Assembly (NCBI RefSeq): GCF_000716675.1
Contig: NZ_JNXT01000048.1
Coordinates: 1-64,000 of the forward strand
DNA: 64,000 bases
Reading direction: 5' to 3'
Source: Streptomyces alboflavus
Lineage (GTDB): Bacteria > Actinomycetota > Actinomycetes > Streptomycetales > Streptomycetaceae
Below the pieces are notes generated by a model. It did not search any database and was not told the DNA's origin. It saw only the letters and a program-made list of their open reading frames with translations. Positions within the stretch are counted from its first letter, which is position 1. Each line of letters starts with the position of its first letter. Both the position numbers and the translations under genes were made by a program. Below, piece after piece: positions 52,680-61,275 of this stretch.

Positions 52680-54881
52680 ATGGACGTTGGCACTGGGCCT
52701 GAGGGCGGGAATGGTTCGGCGGGGGCGTCTGGTGAGCAGGTGGCCCCTGGCGGGGAGGCTCGGGGCGCGATGCCCCCGGGCCGGGACGCGGCAGCTCCGG
52801 GCCGGGACGCGGCGGTCGGCGGTGCTGCGGTCGGCGGTGCGAGCCCGCAGGGCGGGGTGACTCAACGGTCGGGGCCGGAGGATGCGGTGCCGGGTGAGGC
52901 GGTGGCCCAGGGTGCGGTGCCGGGCGGTGCTGTGTCCGAGGGGTCGGTGGCCCAGGACGCGGTGCCCGCTGACGCCACACCTGCCGGTCGTGGCCCTGCG
53001 GACGCGTCCTCGGCCGGTGCGGGTGTCCCCGTGCCCGCTGGCACCGCACCCGCCGAGCGGGCCCCCACCGACCGCCCCCGCCCCCTGCACGACCCCGACC
53101 CGTACAGCACGCCGCCTTACGGCGAGCCCGGGCCCTGGGCCCCCGCCCCGCCCGTACAGCACCCCGTGGCGACCCCGGCCCAAGGCACCCCCGTCTACGG
53201 GGCCCAGAGCCACGGCGCCCCCATACCCGGTGCCCCGGCCCCTGGTGCCCCCGTGCACGGCACACCGCCGCCCGGAGCCGGAGCCCCGTACCCCGGAAGT
53301 CAGGAACAGAGAAGTCAGGGGCAGAGCGGAACCCAGGGGCAGAGCGGAACCCAGGGACACGGCCAGCAAGCTCCCGGCGCGCCCCTCCACGGCACGCCCG
53401 CCCAGGGCACCCCCACCCACGAGGTCCCGCCGCACGGCACCCAGGCCCCCACCCCCCTGCACCAGGGCATGCCCGCGCCCGCCGCCCCGGCTCCCAGTAC
53501 GCCTCAGCAGCCAGCTGCCCAGGGACACGTGCCGCACGCACACGGGACGCAGCCCCAGGCCATGCCCACCCCCGCCACCCCAACCCACGGAACGCCCCCG
53601 CCTGGGGCCGACGCGTTCGCCCAGCCGAACCCCGGACCGGAGGTCGCCGGAGCAGGAGCCGTTGGGCACGGTGTCGTCGGGCCCGGTGGGCCCTGGCAGC
53701 GTTATGACCCCTGGAGTGCGCCGCTGCAGCAGACCGGTGCCGCCGTCGAGACCGAGGGGCAGCGGCGTCGGCGGGGGCGGCGGGTGCTGGTTCTCGGGGC
53801 CGCGCTGATCGCGTTGGTCGCGGGTGGGATCGGCGGGGTCGTCGGGGCGCAGTTGGAGCGGGACGGTGGGTTCGGAGGCGACGTGGAGTTGCCGCAGGCC
53901 GAGTCCGGGTCCCAGAAGCGGTCCAAGGACAGCGTCGCCGGGATCGCGGCGAGCGCCCTGCCCGGCGTCGTGACGCTGCACGTTCGCGGCGACGACGGCG
54001 CGGGCACCGGCACCGGCTTCGTCCTCGACGCCAAGGGCCACATCCTCACCAACAACCACGTGGTCGAGCCCGGCGGCTCCGGCGGCGACATATCGGTCAC
54101 CTTCAGCGGCGGCGAGACCGCCGACGCCAAGGTCGTCGGCCGTGACGCGGGCTACGACCTGGCCGTCGTCAAGGTCTCCGGCGTCCGCGGGCTCAAGCCG
54201 CTGCCCCTCGGCAACTCCGAGAACGTCCAGGTCGGCGACCCCGTCGTGGCCATCGGCGCGCCCTTCGACCTCGCCAACACCGTCACCTCCGGCATCATCA
54301 GCGCCAAGGAGCGCCCCATCACGGCGGGCGGCGAGAAGGGCGACGGCAGCGACGTCTCGTACGTCAACGCGCTGCAGACCGACGCGCCCATAAACCCGGG
54401 CAACTCCGGCGGACCCCTCGTCGATTCCCGGGCCCGTGTCATCGGCATCAACAGCGCCATCCGCTCCGCCGGCAACGACTCCGGCCCCGACGGCGGCCAG
54501 TCCGGCTCCATCGGCCTCGGCTTCGCCATACCGATCAACCAGGGCAAGCGCGTCGCCGAGGAACTCATCAACACCGGCCGGGCCACGCACCCCGTCATCG
54601 GCGTCACCATCGACAAGCAGTTCACCGGCGACGGCGCCCGGATCGCGCGCGAGAGCCGGAACGGCGGCCCCGCCGTCAACCGCGGCGGGCCCGGCGCCAA
54701 GGCGGGCCTGAAGGCGGGCGACGTGATCACGGCCGTGGACGGCCAGCGCGTGCACTCCGGCGACGAGCTGATCGTCAAGGTCCGCGCCCACCGCCCGAAG
54801 GACCGCCTGGAGCTGACCGTCGAGCGCGGCGGCGACGAGCGCAAGGTGACGCTGGTCCTCGGCACGGCGAGCGGGGAGTAG
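52680..54881 (+). CDS. htrA: HtrA/DegP-type membrane serine protease
   Basis: 733 residues. Residues 1-365 are an unusually long, disordered cytoplasmic region rich in Gly, Pro, Ala and Gln, with short repeats (GQSGTQGQSGTQG; HGTPAQGTP-like). One transmembrane helix is at about 369-390 (VLVLGAALIALVAGGIGGVV). The trypsin-like domain has catalytic His about 460 (NNHVV), Asp about 493 (GYDLAVV) and Ser about 576 (NPGNSGGP). The C-terminal PDZ domain includes AGLKAGDVITAVDG. Degrades or repairs misfolded envelope proteins. Genomic linkage to the ECF sigma/anti-sigma pair suggests stress control. Confidence 0.93.
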   Translation: MDVGTGPEGGNGSAGASGEQVAPGGEARGAMPPGRDAAAPGRDAAVGGAAVGGASPQGGVTQRSGPEDAVPGEAVAQGAVPGGAVSEGSVAQDAVPADATPAGRGPADASSAGAGVPVPAGTAPAERAPTDRPRPLHDPDPYSTPPYGEPGPWAPAPPVQHPVATPAQGTPVYGAQSHGAPIPGAPAPGAPVHGTPPPGAGAPYPGSQEQRSQGQSGTQGQSGTQGHGQQAPGAPLHGTPAQGTPTHEVPPHGTQAPTPLHQGMPAPAAPAPSTPQQPAAQGHVPHAHGTQPQAMPTPATPTHGTPPPGADAFAQPNPGPEVAGAGAVGHGVVGPGGPWQRYDPWSAPLQQTGAAVETEGQRRRRGRRVLVLGAALIALVAGGIGGVVGAQLERDGGFGGDVELPQAESGSQKRSKDSVAGIAASALPGVVTLHVRGDDGAGTGTGFVLDAKGHILTNNHVVEPGGSGGDISVTFSGGETADAKVVGRDAGYDLAVVKVSGVRGLKPLPLGNSENVQVGDPVVAIGAPFDLANTVTSGIISAKERPITAGGEKGDGSDVSYVNALQTDAPINPGNSGGPLVDSRARVIGINSAIRSAGNDSGPDGGQSGSIGLGFAIPINQGKRVAEELINTGRATHPVIGVTIDKQFTGDGARIARESRNGGPAVNRGGPGAKAGLKAGDVITAVDGQRVHSGDELIVKVRAHRPKDRLELTVERGGDERKVTLVLGTASGE

Positions 54882-55063
54882 GCAGGGGGCGGCGGCAGCA
54901 GCGGGGAACGGCGGACGGGCGGTCCGCGGCCCCGCCTGGTCCAGCGCCCAGGCCGCACCGCCCCACCCCGCCCCGCGTTGTCCGCGGTGTCGCCCTGCGG
55001 CTACCGGACGGACAACCGCGCCGGGTACCGTAGACCCGGTCCGGACGGCAAGGAGCTTTCAAG

Positions 55064-55552
55064 GTGTTCAACGACATTGGCGCACTCGAGATAGTGACGC
55101 TGGTCATCCTCGCCGTGCTGATCTTCGGCCCGGACAAGCTGCCGAAGCTCATTCAGGACGTGTCGCGGACCATTCGCAAGATCCGCCAATTCTCCGACAG
55201 TGCGAAGCAGGACATACGGAATGAACTGGGCCCGGAATTCAAGGACTTCGAGTTCGAAGACCTGAACCCGAAGAAGTTCATCCGCAAGCAGATGGAGAAC
55301 GACGACCTCGGTCTGAAGGAAATCCGCAACGGCTTCGACCTGAAGAAGGAAATGGCCGAAGTCGCGGACGCCGTGCACGGCCGCGACAGCGATTCCGGCG
55401 ACGACTCGGGCAGCCGGGCCACGGGTTCCGCGGGCTCCTCGACGACGTCGGCGAACGGTTCCGGTGGCGGCCGCATCGACATGGAGAAGCGGCCCGAGCC
55501 CGGAAAACCGGCGGCAGGCGACCCGCCGCCGTTCGACGCGGACGCCACCTGA
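55064..55552 (+). CDS. tatB: Twin-arginine translocase subunit TatB
   Basis: 162 residues from GTG 55064 (AAGGAG 9-10 nt upstream). TatA/B-family N-terminus: MFNDIGALEIVTLVILAVLI, then FGPDKLPKL and an amphipathic helix with DVSRTIRKIRQF. The Glu at position 9 in the membrane helix (ALEIVT) and the FGP hinge mark TatB rather than TatA. The tail is charged and then Ser/Gly-rich. Works with TatA and TatC, encoded elsewhere. Location after sigE-rseA-htrA is conserved in actinobacteria. Confidence 0.95.
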   Translation: MFNDIGALEIVTLVILAVLIFGPDKLPKLIQDVSRTIRKIRQFSDSAKQDIRNELGPEFKDFEFEDLNPKKFIRKQMENDDLGLKEIRNGFDLKKEMAEVADAVHGRDSDSGDDSGSRATGSAGSSTTSANGSGGGRIDMEKRPEPGKPAAGDPPPFDADAT

Positions 55553-55839
55553 GGCGACCCGCCGACGCCTGACGGCCCCCGTCGGCCCCCGCACGCACCG
55601 CACGGCGGTCCGGCGAAACCCCGCGCCGCCCCCGGCGCCCGCGTGCGCCGGTGCGTGTCCGAGATGCGCCGCCCGGCGCCCGGTACGGCCTGGTCGGGAC
55701 CCTCGCGAACACCCCTTCCGCCGACCGGTTCACCGGCATCCGGAATCGGTGTGGCTATCCTGCCTTGTTGTCCGGCGTGAGGACGCCCGAGGGGGGCGGG
55801 CCGCTCCGGACCGACGAGAGCGAGGAGGCGGCCGGGTAC

Positions 55840-56511
55840 ATGGAGACGACAAGTCGGGTGGGCGCGCAGGCGCCAGCCGCGGATGGTGCCGCGCAAGCGG
55901 TGCCCTCCGCCCGGCGTACGGTCGACGGCTACCTGCTGGCGCCCTTCCCCTGGTACGGCCTGGACGAGGCCTTCACGGGACCGCGCTGGCTGATGCAGGT
56001 CGGCACCGCCGCGGACGGGGCCGTCGAGCACGGCTCCATCGGTCACGGTGACGAGCCGTCGGTCAGGGCGGAGGGTTCCTTCGGGAACGGCGACAAGGAG
56101 CGGTTCGCGGTCGTGGTGACCATCGCCGCCAACCCGGTGCGGCGCAGCGCCGACGGCACCGGCGTCCTGGAGGCGACCTCGGTGTCCTCCGCGGCCTGGC
56201 TCGCCGGGGTGGGGCTGCTGTCCTTCACCTGGCCCGGCCAGATGGACCACAGCCTGCGGGACGACTGGCTCGACCAGCAGACGGAGACCGCCTGGGTCCT
56301 CGCCGACGACCTGCACGGGTCCGACTGGTCGACCCTCTCCCTGCCCGTGGACGGGGTCCCGACCTCGTTCCACTACCGGGAGTCCGAGTACGGCTGGGTG
56401 CTCGCCGGGTCCACGAAGGAGGGGGTGCATCTGGGGGCGTACGGACGCGGAATGAGCGCGTACGGCCTCGGGTTCTCCGTCGTACAGGACATCGGCTCCT
56501 ACGCGGAGTAG
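55840..56511 (+). CDS. Conserved Streptomyces hypothetical protein
   Basis: 223 residues from ATG 55840; GAGGAGG lies 11 nt upstream, a little far. No signal peptide, Cys or recognised domain. The sequence is rich in Trp, Gly and acidic residues in the second half (GLLSFTWPGQMDHSLRDDWL, VPTSFHYRESEYGWVLAGST), which looks like a beta-sandwich, and the N-terminus is disordered. PFPWYGLDEAFTGPRWLMQV is a distinctive motif. Third-position GC is as high as its neighbours, supporting coding. A weak promoter-like TATCCT lies at 55757. Function unknown. Confidence 0.75.
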   Translation: METTSRVGAQAPAADGAAQAVPSARRTVDGYLLAPFPWYGLDEAFTGPRWLMQVGTAADGAVEHGSIGHGDEPSVRAEGSFGNGDKERFAVVVTIAANPVRRSADGTGVLEATSVSSAAWLAGVGLLSFTWPGQMDHSLRDDWLDQQTETAWVLADDLHGSDWSTLSLPVDGVPTSFHYRESEYGWVLAGSTKEGVHLGAYGRGMSAYGLGFSVVQDIGSYAE

Positions 56512-56552
56512 TCCCGCCGACGGGTCGACCGCACGCCGGGCGGGCTGGGAAT

Positions 56553-56592
56553 CAGCCCGTCCGGCGCTTGAGGACGAGCGCGGAGCGCGATG
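56553..56592 (+). repeat. Dispersed intergenic repeat (copy 9)
   Basis: AGCCCGTCCGGCGCTTGAGG then ACGAGCGCGGAGCGCGATGCG, in the convergent gap between the hypothetical gene and mrp. No inverted partner is present here. Confidence 0.75.
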
Positions 56593-56625
56593 CGGGCGCC
56601 ATGCGGGGCGCGCGACGCGAACGGT

Positions 56626-57759
56626 TCAGAACTTGTTCCGGGGCGTGATGCCCAAGGAGAGACCCGAAAGACCCCGCTGGCGGCCACCCAGCTTCCCCGC
56701 GATCGTGCGCAACGCGCTCCCCGCCGGGGACTCGGGGTCGGACAGGACCACAGGACGACCCTCGTCGCCGCCCTCGCGCAGGCGCACGTCGATGGGGATG
56801 GAGCCGAGCACCGGCACGGTCGCGCCCGTCGTCTTCGTCAGGCCCTCCGCGACCTTCTGGCCGCCGCCGGTGCCGAACACGTCGACCATCTCGCCGCAGT
56901 GCGGGCAGGGCAGGCCGGACATGTTCTCGACCACGCCGACGATCTTCTGGTGGGTCTGCACGGCGATGGAGCCCGCGCGCTCGGCGACCTCGGCGGCGGC
57001 CTGCTGCGGGGTCGTGACGACGAGGATCTCCGCGTTCGGGACGAGCTGCGCGACGGAGATCGCGATGTCGCCCGTGCCCGGCGGCAGGTCCAGGAGCAGC
57101 ACGTCCAGGTCGCCCCAGAAGACGTCCGCGAGGAACTGCTGGAGCGCGCGGTGCAGCATCGGGCCGCGCCACACGACGGGTGCGTTGCCCGGGGTGAACA
57201 TGCCGATCGAGATGACCTTCACGCCGTTCGCCGACGGCGGCATGATCATGTTCTCGACCTGGGTGGGGCGCCCCTCGGCGCCCAGCATGCGCGGCACGCT
57301 GTGGCCGTAGATGTCCGCGTCCACGACGCCGACCTTCAGGCCGTCGGCAGCCATCGCCGCCGCCAGGTTCACCGTCACGGACGACTTGCCGACGCCGCCC
57401 TTGCCGGAGGCGACCGCGTACACCCGGGTCAGCGAGCCGGGCTTGGCGAAGGGCACCTCGCGCTCGGCGGTGCCGCCGCGCAGCGCGGTGGCCAGCTCCT
57501 TGCGCTGCTCGTCGCTCATCACGTCCAGGGTCACGTCGACGCGCGTGACGCCCTCGACGGCGGCGACCGCGTCCGTGACGTTCTTCGTGATCGTCTCGCG
57601 CATGGGGCAGCCGGAGACCGTCAGGTAGACGGTGACGGCGACCGCGCCGTCGGCGCCGATCTCCACCGATTTGACCATCCCCAGCTCGGTGATGGGTCGC
57701 TGGATCTCGGGGTCGTTCACCGTCGACAGTGCTTCGCGCACCGCGTCTTCCGTAGCCAT
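56626..57759 (-). CDS. mrp: Mrp/NBP35-type Fe-S cluster carrier ATPase
   Basis: 377 residues. N-terminal MIP18 (DUF59) domain with Cys51 in VSGCPMRE, then a ParA/MinD-type P-loop domain: deviant Walker A GKGGVGKS (about 119-126), DADIYGHSVPRML, LLDLPPGTGDIAISV. CPHC at about 282-285 is the cluster-bridging motif between two subunits. Transfers [4Fe-4S] clusters to target enzymes; clients such as the SdhB in this window are possible but not shown. TACCAT 7 nt before the ATG suggests a leaderless mRNA, although AAGGAC is also a weak ribosome site. Confidence 0.95.
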   Translation of the reverse strand: MATEDAVREALSTVNDPEIQRPITELGMVKSVEIGADGAVAVTVYLTVSGCPMRETITKNVTDAVAAVEGVTRVDVTLDVMSDEQRKELATALRGGTAEREVPFAKPGSLTRVYAVASGKGGVGKSSVTVNLAAAMAADGLKVGVVDADIYGHSVPRMLGAEGRPTQVENMIMPPSANGVKVISIGMFTPGNAPVVWRGPMLHRALQQFLADVFWGDLDVLLLDLPPGTGDIAISVAQLVPNAEILVVTTPQQAAAEVAERAGSIAVQTHQKIVGVVENMSGLPCPHCGEMVDVFGTGGGQKVAEGLTKTTGATVPVLGSIPIDVRLREGGDEGRPVVLSDPESPAGSALRTIAGKLGGRQRGLSGLSLGITPRNKF

Positions 57760-57766
57760 GTCCTTG

Positions 57767-57772
57767 ATGGTA
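57767..57772 (-). promoter_or_regulatory. Candidate leaderless -10 of mrp
   Basis: TACCAT (minus strand) followed by 7 nt and the ATG at 57759. Confidence 0.4.
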
Positions 57773-57803
57773 CGGCCCGGTAGCAGGGGGCCGGAAAGGG
57801 CTG

Positions 57804-58382
57804 TCAGCGGTCGCCTACATCACGTGCGCGGGATGCCTCGGACGGGAATACCCCGCGCTGCTCCTCCAGCTCCTTGACCAGGTCCTGGAGCTCGGAGCGG
57901 ATCCAGTCGCGGGTGGCGACCTCGCCGAGGCCCAGGCGCAGCGAGGCGATCTCGCGGGTGAGGTACTCGGTGTCCGCGATGGACCGCTCGTTGCTCTTGC
58001 GGTCCTGCTCGTGGGTGACGCGGTCGCGGTCGTCCTGGCGGTTCTGCGCGAGCAGGATCAGCGGGGCGGCGTACGACGCCTGGAGCGACAGCATCAGGGT
58101 CAGGAAGATGAACGGGTACTGGTCGAAGCGCAGGCCGGCCGGGGCGGAGACGTTCCAGACGACCCACATGATGATGACGACCGTCATCCAGACGATGAAC
58201 CGGCCCGTGCCGAGGAACCGCGCGATCCGCTCCGAGAGCCGCCCGAAGGCCTCCGGGTCGTAGTCGGGAAGCAGCTTGCGGCGCGGCGCGCGCGGCTGGT
58301 CGAGCCGGAACCGGCCCCGGCCCCGCGTCTCCCGGTCCCTGCCCTCCCGCTCCCGGTCGCGCTCCCGCTCAGCCGCCGCCAT
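57804..58382 (-). CDS. DUF1003 membrane protein
   Basis: 192 residues. A highly charged N-terminus (Arg/Glu/Asp-rich to about residue 35) leads to two hydrophobic segments, about 62-80 (FIVWMTVVIIMWVVWNV) and 90-112 (YPFIFLTLMLSLQASYAAPL ending in ILLAQNRQ), then a C-terminal coiled coil (ERSIADTEYLTREIASLRL). QASYAAPLILLAQNRQ with DRD is the DUF1003 signature. Its start overlaps the end of the MgtE-like gene by 14 nt. Function unknown; the fusion-like pairing suggests that the two proteins work together. Confidence 0.9.
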   Translation of the reverse strand: MAAAERERDREREGRDRETRGRGRFRLDQPRAPRRKLLPDYDPEAFGRLSERIARFLGTGRFIVWMTVVIIMWVVWNVSAPAGLRFDQYPFIFLTLMLSLQASYAAPLILLAQNRQDDRDRVTHEQDRKSNERSIADTEYLTREIASLRLGLGEVATRDWIRSELQDLVKELEEQRGVFPSEASRARDVGDR

Positions 58383-59646
58383 GACCGGCCCCCTCCTGGA
58401 GGTGGTACTCCGACTCCCGCCAGTCCTCGGGCAGCATGTGGTCGAGCACGTCGTCGACGGTGACCGCGCCGAGCAGCGAACCGCTCTCGTCGACGACCGG
58501 CGCCGACACCATGTCGTACGCGGCGAAGAAGCCCGCCACGACCGGCAGCTCGGCCTCCGGGCGCAGCGGCCGCAGGTCGTCGTCGAGGATCGAGCCGACG
58601 AGCGTGTACGGCGGGTCGCGAAGGAGGCGCTGGAAGTGCACCGCGCCCAGGTACTTGCCCGTCGGGGTCTCGTCCGGCGGGCGGCACACGTACACCTGCG
58701 CGGCGAGCGCGGGGGAGAGGTCCTCCTGGCGCACCCGCGCCAGGGCGTCGGCGACCGTGGCGTCGGGGCGCAGCACGATCGGCTCGGTCGTCATCAGACC
58801 GCCCGCCGTGCGCTCCTCGTACGCCATCAGGCGGCGCACGTCGGCCGCGTCGTCCGGCTGCATCAGGGTGAGCAGGCGCTCCTTGTCGTCCTCCGGGAGC
58901 TCGGAGAGGAGGTCGGCGGCGTCGTCCGGGTCCATCGCCTCCAGGACGTCGGCGGCGCGCTCCTCCTTGAGCGCGCCGAGGATCTCGATCTGATCGTCCT
59001 CCGGCAGCTCCTCGAGGACGTCCGCGAGCCGGTCGTCGTCGAGCGCGGCGGCGACCTCCGCGCGCCGCTTCGGCGACAGGTGGTGCAGCACGTTGGCGAG
59101 GTCGGCGGGGCGCAGCTGCTCGAACGTGGCGAGCAGGCTCTCCGCGCCCTGTCCGTGCTCCTCCAGGGAGAACCCGTCCACGGCCGACCAGTCGACGGTC
59201 AGCGTCTCGCCCTTGCGCCGGAAGGCGCCTCCCTTGCCCTTCCGCACGAAGACCCGGTCCGCCTCCCAGTCCCTGCGCGCCGGAAGCCGCTGCACGGAGA
59301 TGTCGAGGACGGTCACCTCCTCACCGCTCTCCACCAGACGCACCCGGCGGTCCAGCATCTCGCCGAGGATCAGCCGCTCGGTCGGGCGCTGCTCGAAGCG
59401 CCGCACGTTCAGGACGCCGGTGGTGATGACCTGGCCCGACTCGATGCCGGTGACCCGGGTGATGGGCAGGAAGATGTGGCGGCGGGTGGCGAGTTCCACG
59501 ACCAGTCCGAGCAGCCGCGGCGGTCTGCGGCCCACCCGGAGCATCACGACGAGGTCCCGCACCCGGCCCACCTCGTCGCCGTTCGGGTCGAAGACGGCGG
59601 TGCCGGCCAGGTGCGAGACGAAGATCCGGGGCGCGCTTGCCGCCAT
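58369..59646 (-). CDS. Soluble MgtE-like protein with PRC-like, MgtE_N and CBS domains
   Basis: 425 residues from ATG 59646 (GGGAGG 8 nt upstream; the GTG at 59670 is less likely). Order of parts: a PRC-barrel-like domain (about 5-60, VSHLAGTAVFDPNGDEVGRV), a second similar half (to about 170), an MgtE N-terminal helical superhelix (about 175-280, with repeated LPEDDQIEIL, MDPDDAADLLSELPEDD and LMQPDDAADV), and two CBS domains (about 285-415). This matches the Mg-sensing cytoplasmic half of MgtE channels, but the transmembrane domain is absent. With a DUF1003 membrane protein next door and CorA 1.6 kb away, a role in Mg sensing is inferred. Mycobacteria have the same pair (Rv1231c/Rv1232c, from memory). 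Confidence 0.9.
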   Translation of the reverse strand: MAASAPRIFVSHLAGTAVFDPNGDEVGRVRDLVVMLRVGRRPPRLLGLVVELATRRHIFLPITRVTGIESGQVITTGVLNVRRFEQRPTERLILGEMLDRRVRLVESGEEVTVLDISVQRLPARRDWEADRVFVRKGKGGAFRRKGETLTVDWSAVDGFSLEEHGQGAESLLATFEQLRPADLANVLHHLSPKRRAEVAAALDDDRLADVLEELPEDDQIEILGALKEERAADVLEAMDPDDAADLLSELPEDDKERLLTLMQPDDAADVRRLMAYEERTAGGLMTTEPIVLRPDATVADALARVRQEDLSPALAAQVYVCRPPDETPTGKYLGAVHFQRLLRDPPYTLVGSILDDDLRPLRPEAELPVVAGFFAAYDMVSAPVVDESGSLLGAVTVDDVLDHMLPEDWRESEYHLQEGAGHGGG

Positions 59647-59891
59647 GCGCGGCGCCTCCCTGCTGCTCACTACCGCTGGTCGTATCGAGTGATGTCGCTT
59701 TCAGGTGCATTTATACGATCTTTCGTACGCGCCCCAGGCTAGCCCCTGCCGGACGTATCCGCCCTGGTGAGACGTCCGTACGGACTGGCTCCGAGGCGGG
59801 TCCGCGGCACCGGTACGCTGCGGTACGCCAGGCCGTAGCCGCGCTACGGCCGCCGCCGTAGAGGACGTCCGCACGAGAGGCAGCGCCACCT

Positions 59892-60698
59892 GTGACTGCG
59901 ATGCGACAGGCCCGTCGTACCCGAAGGCCGGCGCTGCTGAGGGCGGCGTGCGCGGGGCTCGTGGCGGGCTGCGCCGGTCTGACGGGCTGCGGGGGCGGCG
60001 GCGAGGACCCGGACGCGGGCACCAACGGCGTGGGCAAGCTGTCCGCGGCGAAGATCCAGAGCAAGACGCGGCAGGCGGCCAAGGGCGCCGACGCGGTCCG
60101 CCTGTCCGGCACGCTCGTCAGCAAGGGTCAGACGTACAAGCTCGACATGCGCCTCAAGGGCTCGGGCGGCGAGGGCACGGTGACCGTCAAGGGCGGGACG
60201 TTTCAGCTGCTGCGGGTCGGCGAGCAGCTGTACATGAAGGCCGACGCGGGCTTCTGGAAGCACCAGAACGAGACCGGAGGGGCCGGAGGGGCCGGGGGCA
60301 CCGAGGGCAAGGCGGGCGGCTCGGCGGGCGACCGGGCCGCGGCGGCCAAGCTCAACGGCAAGTTCGTGAAGGTGCCCGCGGGCGACCCCGCGTACCGGCA
60401 GCTGAGCGGCTTCACCGACAAGGACCTGATGCTCGACGGCACCCTCGCCCTGCACGGCAAGCTGTCGAAGGGCGAGCGGTCCGACTCGGGCACGCGGCGC
60501 GTCATCAAGATCGCCGGGGACGAGGGCGCGGGCGGCACCCTTGACGTGTCCCTGGAGGGCGAGCCGTATCCGCTGCGGCTCCAGCGGGCGGGTGGCGCGG
60601 GCACGCTGCGGCTCACCGAGTGGGGCAAGGAGTTCGTCCTGGAGGAGCCCGGCAAGGACGAGACGGTGGACTACGGCAAGCAGCTGCCCACGCAGTGA
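59892..60698 (+). CDS. Putative lipoprotein, LppX/LprG-like
   Basis: 268 residues from GTG 59892 (ATG 59901 is also possible). Signal peptide with lipobox LTGC (Cys33); an earlier VAGC (Cys27) is less favoured. The mature part (SAAKIQSKTRQAAKGADAVR, KGQTYKLDMRLKGSGGEGTV, VGEQLYMKADAGFWK, then DGTLALHGKL) resembles LppX/LprAFG-type or LolA-like lipid carriers with a half-barrel fold. A Gly/Ala-rich insert lies at about 123-150. Such proteins shuttle lipids or lipoglycans; the cargo here is unknown. It is convergent with the next gene, 12 nt apart. Confidence 0.82.
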   Translation: MTAMRQARRTRRPALLRAACAGLVAGCAGLTGCGGGGEDPDAGTNGVGKLSAAKIQSKTRQAAKGADAVRLSGTLVSKGQTYKLDMRLKGSGGEGTVTVKGGTFQLLRVGEQLYMKADAGFWKHQNETGGAGGAGGTEGKAGGSAGDRAAAAKLNGKFVKVPAGDPAYRQLSGFTDKDLMLDGTLALHGKLSKGERSDSGTRRVIKIAGDEGAGGTLDVSLEGEPYPLRLQRAGGAGTLRLTEWGKEFVLEEPGKDETVDYGKQLPTQ

Positions 60699-60710
60699 GG
60701 GCGCGCCCCC

Positions 60711-61244
60711 TCAACCTCGCTTCTTCTGCTTCTTCTTGCGTCCCAGGAGCAGCCGCGGCAGCGCCGCGGGCGCGGGACGGCGGGTCGTCGCGTCCGTCGG
60801 CAGCGGGGCCGCCGCGAGGGAGCCGTCGGGCAGGTCCGTGCTCGCCGCGCCCGGCGTGAGGCGCAGCACCCGGCACTCCGCGGCCCAGCGCTCCACCATC
60901 TGCTCCCCGTCCGGGGCGTTCAGACGCTTGCCCTTGAGTTCGGCGACGGCCGCCTCCCAGGCCTCGGAGCGCGGCGCCAGCTCGGTCACCGCCGCGGTCC
61001 AGGCGATCAGGCGCCCGCCCTTGTCCTTGCTGCGCACGGTCACCTCGGCGCCCGCCCCGTCGACGAGGCCGGGCAGCGGCTGCTCGCCGGGGCCGTCCCC
61101 GACGAGGTGGGCCGCGCCGTCGACCCACACGTGCCACAGGGCCCGCACGGGTCCTTCGGGCGCGGCGCCGCGCACCCAGATCAGCCCCGACTTCTTCGTG
61201 GCCTCCTCGACGAGGGCGCGGTCGAACAGCGCGTCAGCAGTCAT
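60711..61244 (-). CDS. Conserved actinobacterial hypothetical protein
   Basis: 177 residues. The first 125 residues look like a single beta-rich domain (KKSGLIWVRGAAPEGPVRAL, WHVWVDGAAHLVGDGPGEQP, AGAEVTVRSKDKGGRLIAWT). VRALWHVWVDGAAHLV slightly recalls pyridoxamine-phosphate-oxidase-like split barrels, but I cannot confirm a fold. The end is low complexity with a strongly basic tail (GRKKKQKKRG) that could bind nucleic acid or membrane. TAAGCT lies 6 nt before the ATG: likely leaderless. Function unknown. Confidence 0.82.
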   Translation of the reverse strand: MTADALFDRALVEEATKKSGLIWVRGAAPEGPVRALWHVWVDGAAHLVGDGPGEQPLPGLVDGAGAEVTVRSKDKGGRLIAWTAAVTELAPRSEAWEAAVAELKGKRLNAPDGEQMVERWAAECRVLRLTPGAASTDLPDGSLAAAPLPTDATTRRPAPAALPRLLLGRKKKQKKRG

Positions 61245-61250
61245 GTGGAG

Positions 61251-61256
61251 AGCTTA
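61251..61256 (-). promoter_or_regulatory. Candidate leaderless -10 of the 60711-61244 gene
   Basis: TAAGCT (minus strand) followed by 6 nt and the ATG at 61244. It overlaps the 31-nt gap to corA, so the gene may also be transcribed with corA. Confidence 0.4.
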
Positions 61257-61275
61257 GCGAGGCCCGCAACGCGCC

